Assembly: GCF_009720365.1 (NCBI RefSeq)
Contig: NZ_WBZD01000038.1
Span: 62,001-126,000 of the forward strand
DNA: 64,000 nucleotides
Direction of reading: 5' to 3'
From: Catellatospora paridis
Lineage (GTDB): Bacteria; Actinomycetota; Actinomycetes; Mycobacteriales; Micromonosporaceae
The notes under the pieces were generated by a model that was not told the DNA's origin, searched no databases, and was given only the letters and a program-made list of their open reading frames with translations. Position numbers and translations under genes: made by a program. Numbering within the stretch: the first letter of the stretch is position 1; every line of letters starts with the position of its first letter. This document shows, piece after piece, positions 63,665 through 64,000 of the stretch.

Positions 63665-64000
63665 TCAGTCGACTGGCCGGGTGCGGCGCGCCACGTACAG
63701 CACGTTCACGGCCCAGGTGCCGCCCCAGCCGGTGCGGGCGACGAAGTCGTCGACGAGCTTGGCCAGCGTGCGCAGTCCGCGCCGGCCGTACCAGCCCTGC
63801 GTGAACAGGGCGAAGCCGCGCTGCTCGACGATGGTGAAGCCGTGCCGGTCGAGCAGTTCGGCGACCTCGGTGTGGTCGAGTTCGGCGAACCAGGGCGAGC
63901 CGGTGTGCCGGGCGTGGCGCAGGTGGCGCAGCGAGTGCCGGTTGCCGTGGTTCTCCACCACGAGCAGGCCCGCATCGTAGTTGGGCAGCACCTTCGCGGA
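63665..64000 (-). CDS. Class I methyltransferase, C-terminal part only (runs off window)
   Basis: 112 codons visible, open to the window end, so the N-terminal SAM-binding core is missing. The visible part (PNYDAGLLVVENHGNRHSLR, then LDRHGFTIVEQRGFALFTQG) fits the last strands of a SAM-dependent methyltransferase of the glycan or lipid cluster type. It appears to be co-transcribed with the GH26-like gene. Confidence 0.55.
   Translation of the reverse strand, partial: SAKVLPNYDAGLLVVENHGNRHSLRHLRHARHTGSPWFAELDHTEVAELLDRHGFTIVEQRGFALFTQGWYGRRGLRTLAKLVDDFVARTGWGGTWAVNVLYVARRTRPVD

Overview
The window is high-GC actinobacterial chromosome. GTG starts, strong GC-paired terminators, tandem PspC proteins, a GuaB/GuaB3 pair, an NADP-type isocitrate dehydrogenase and an LDH-like malate dehydrogenase fit Actinobacteria. 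Short dispersed repeats with cores such as GAGCGCAGCGAG, AAGGAAGGGCACCTTC and TTGATCATGAA point, by inference, to Micromonosporaceae. I see no rRNA, tRNA, CRISPR array, insertion sequence or prophage, so this is mostly core metabolism with accessory inserts.

Layout. 1-11 kb: purine nucleotide genes (guaB, truncated by the window edge; guaB3; guaA) with an M1 peptidase lipoprotein, a small XRE-regulator module bracketed by two copies of one palindromic repeat, a cholesterol-oxidase-like flavoprotein, two membrane proteins and a DUF3152 lipoprotein. 11-16 kb: two adjacent double-Nudix proteins, then convergent pssA and psd for phosphatidylethanolamine synthesis. 16-20 kb: a PspC envelope-stress-type module (membrane protein, PspC protein, divergent PspC histidine kinase and LuxR-type regulator). 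20-26 kb: complete peptide ABC transporter 1. 26-29 kb: chorismate mutase preceded by a candidate aromatic-codon attenuator, and a secreted 5'-nucleotidase. 28.5-33 kb: pcrA and two M23 peptidases. 33-41 kb: a stand-alone B12-binding mutase subunit, sucCD, and four small proline-rich or dispanin-like membrane proteins around a DUF6350 protein. 41-44 kb: purN and purH. 44-50 kb: a second complete peptide ABC transporter on the minus strand, with a 30-G run that looks like an assembly artefact. 50-55 kb: folD, mdh, a variant ung and icd. 55-59.5 kb: a peptidase-S51-like/CysRS-tail fusion, an alpha/beta hydrolase, and galT coupled to a DeoR regulator. 59.6-64 kb: part of a surface-glycan locus (GT2, sulfotransferase, WecG/TagA transferase, GH26-like lipoprotein, truncated methyltransferase) that runs off the end.

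Together guaB, guaB3, guaA, purN, purH and folD cover late purine synthesis and its one-carbon supply; sucCD, mdh and icd cover TCA steps; pssA and psd make PE.

The most unusual signals are small and regulatory. First, a recurrent micro-ORF of 24-25 codons (begins MSERSERI-like, ends DERSEERA) whose stop overlaps the start of psd, the response regulator and purH; at a fourth site a one-base difference turns it into an in-frame extension of a Nudix gene. Second, a 38-codon leader with F-Y-F-T-Y followed by a perfect 15-bp hairpin just before chorismate mutase. Third, a dispersed hairpin repeat that acts as an intergenic terminator elsewhere but is translated as an interdomain linker at 55.7 kb.
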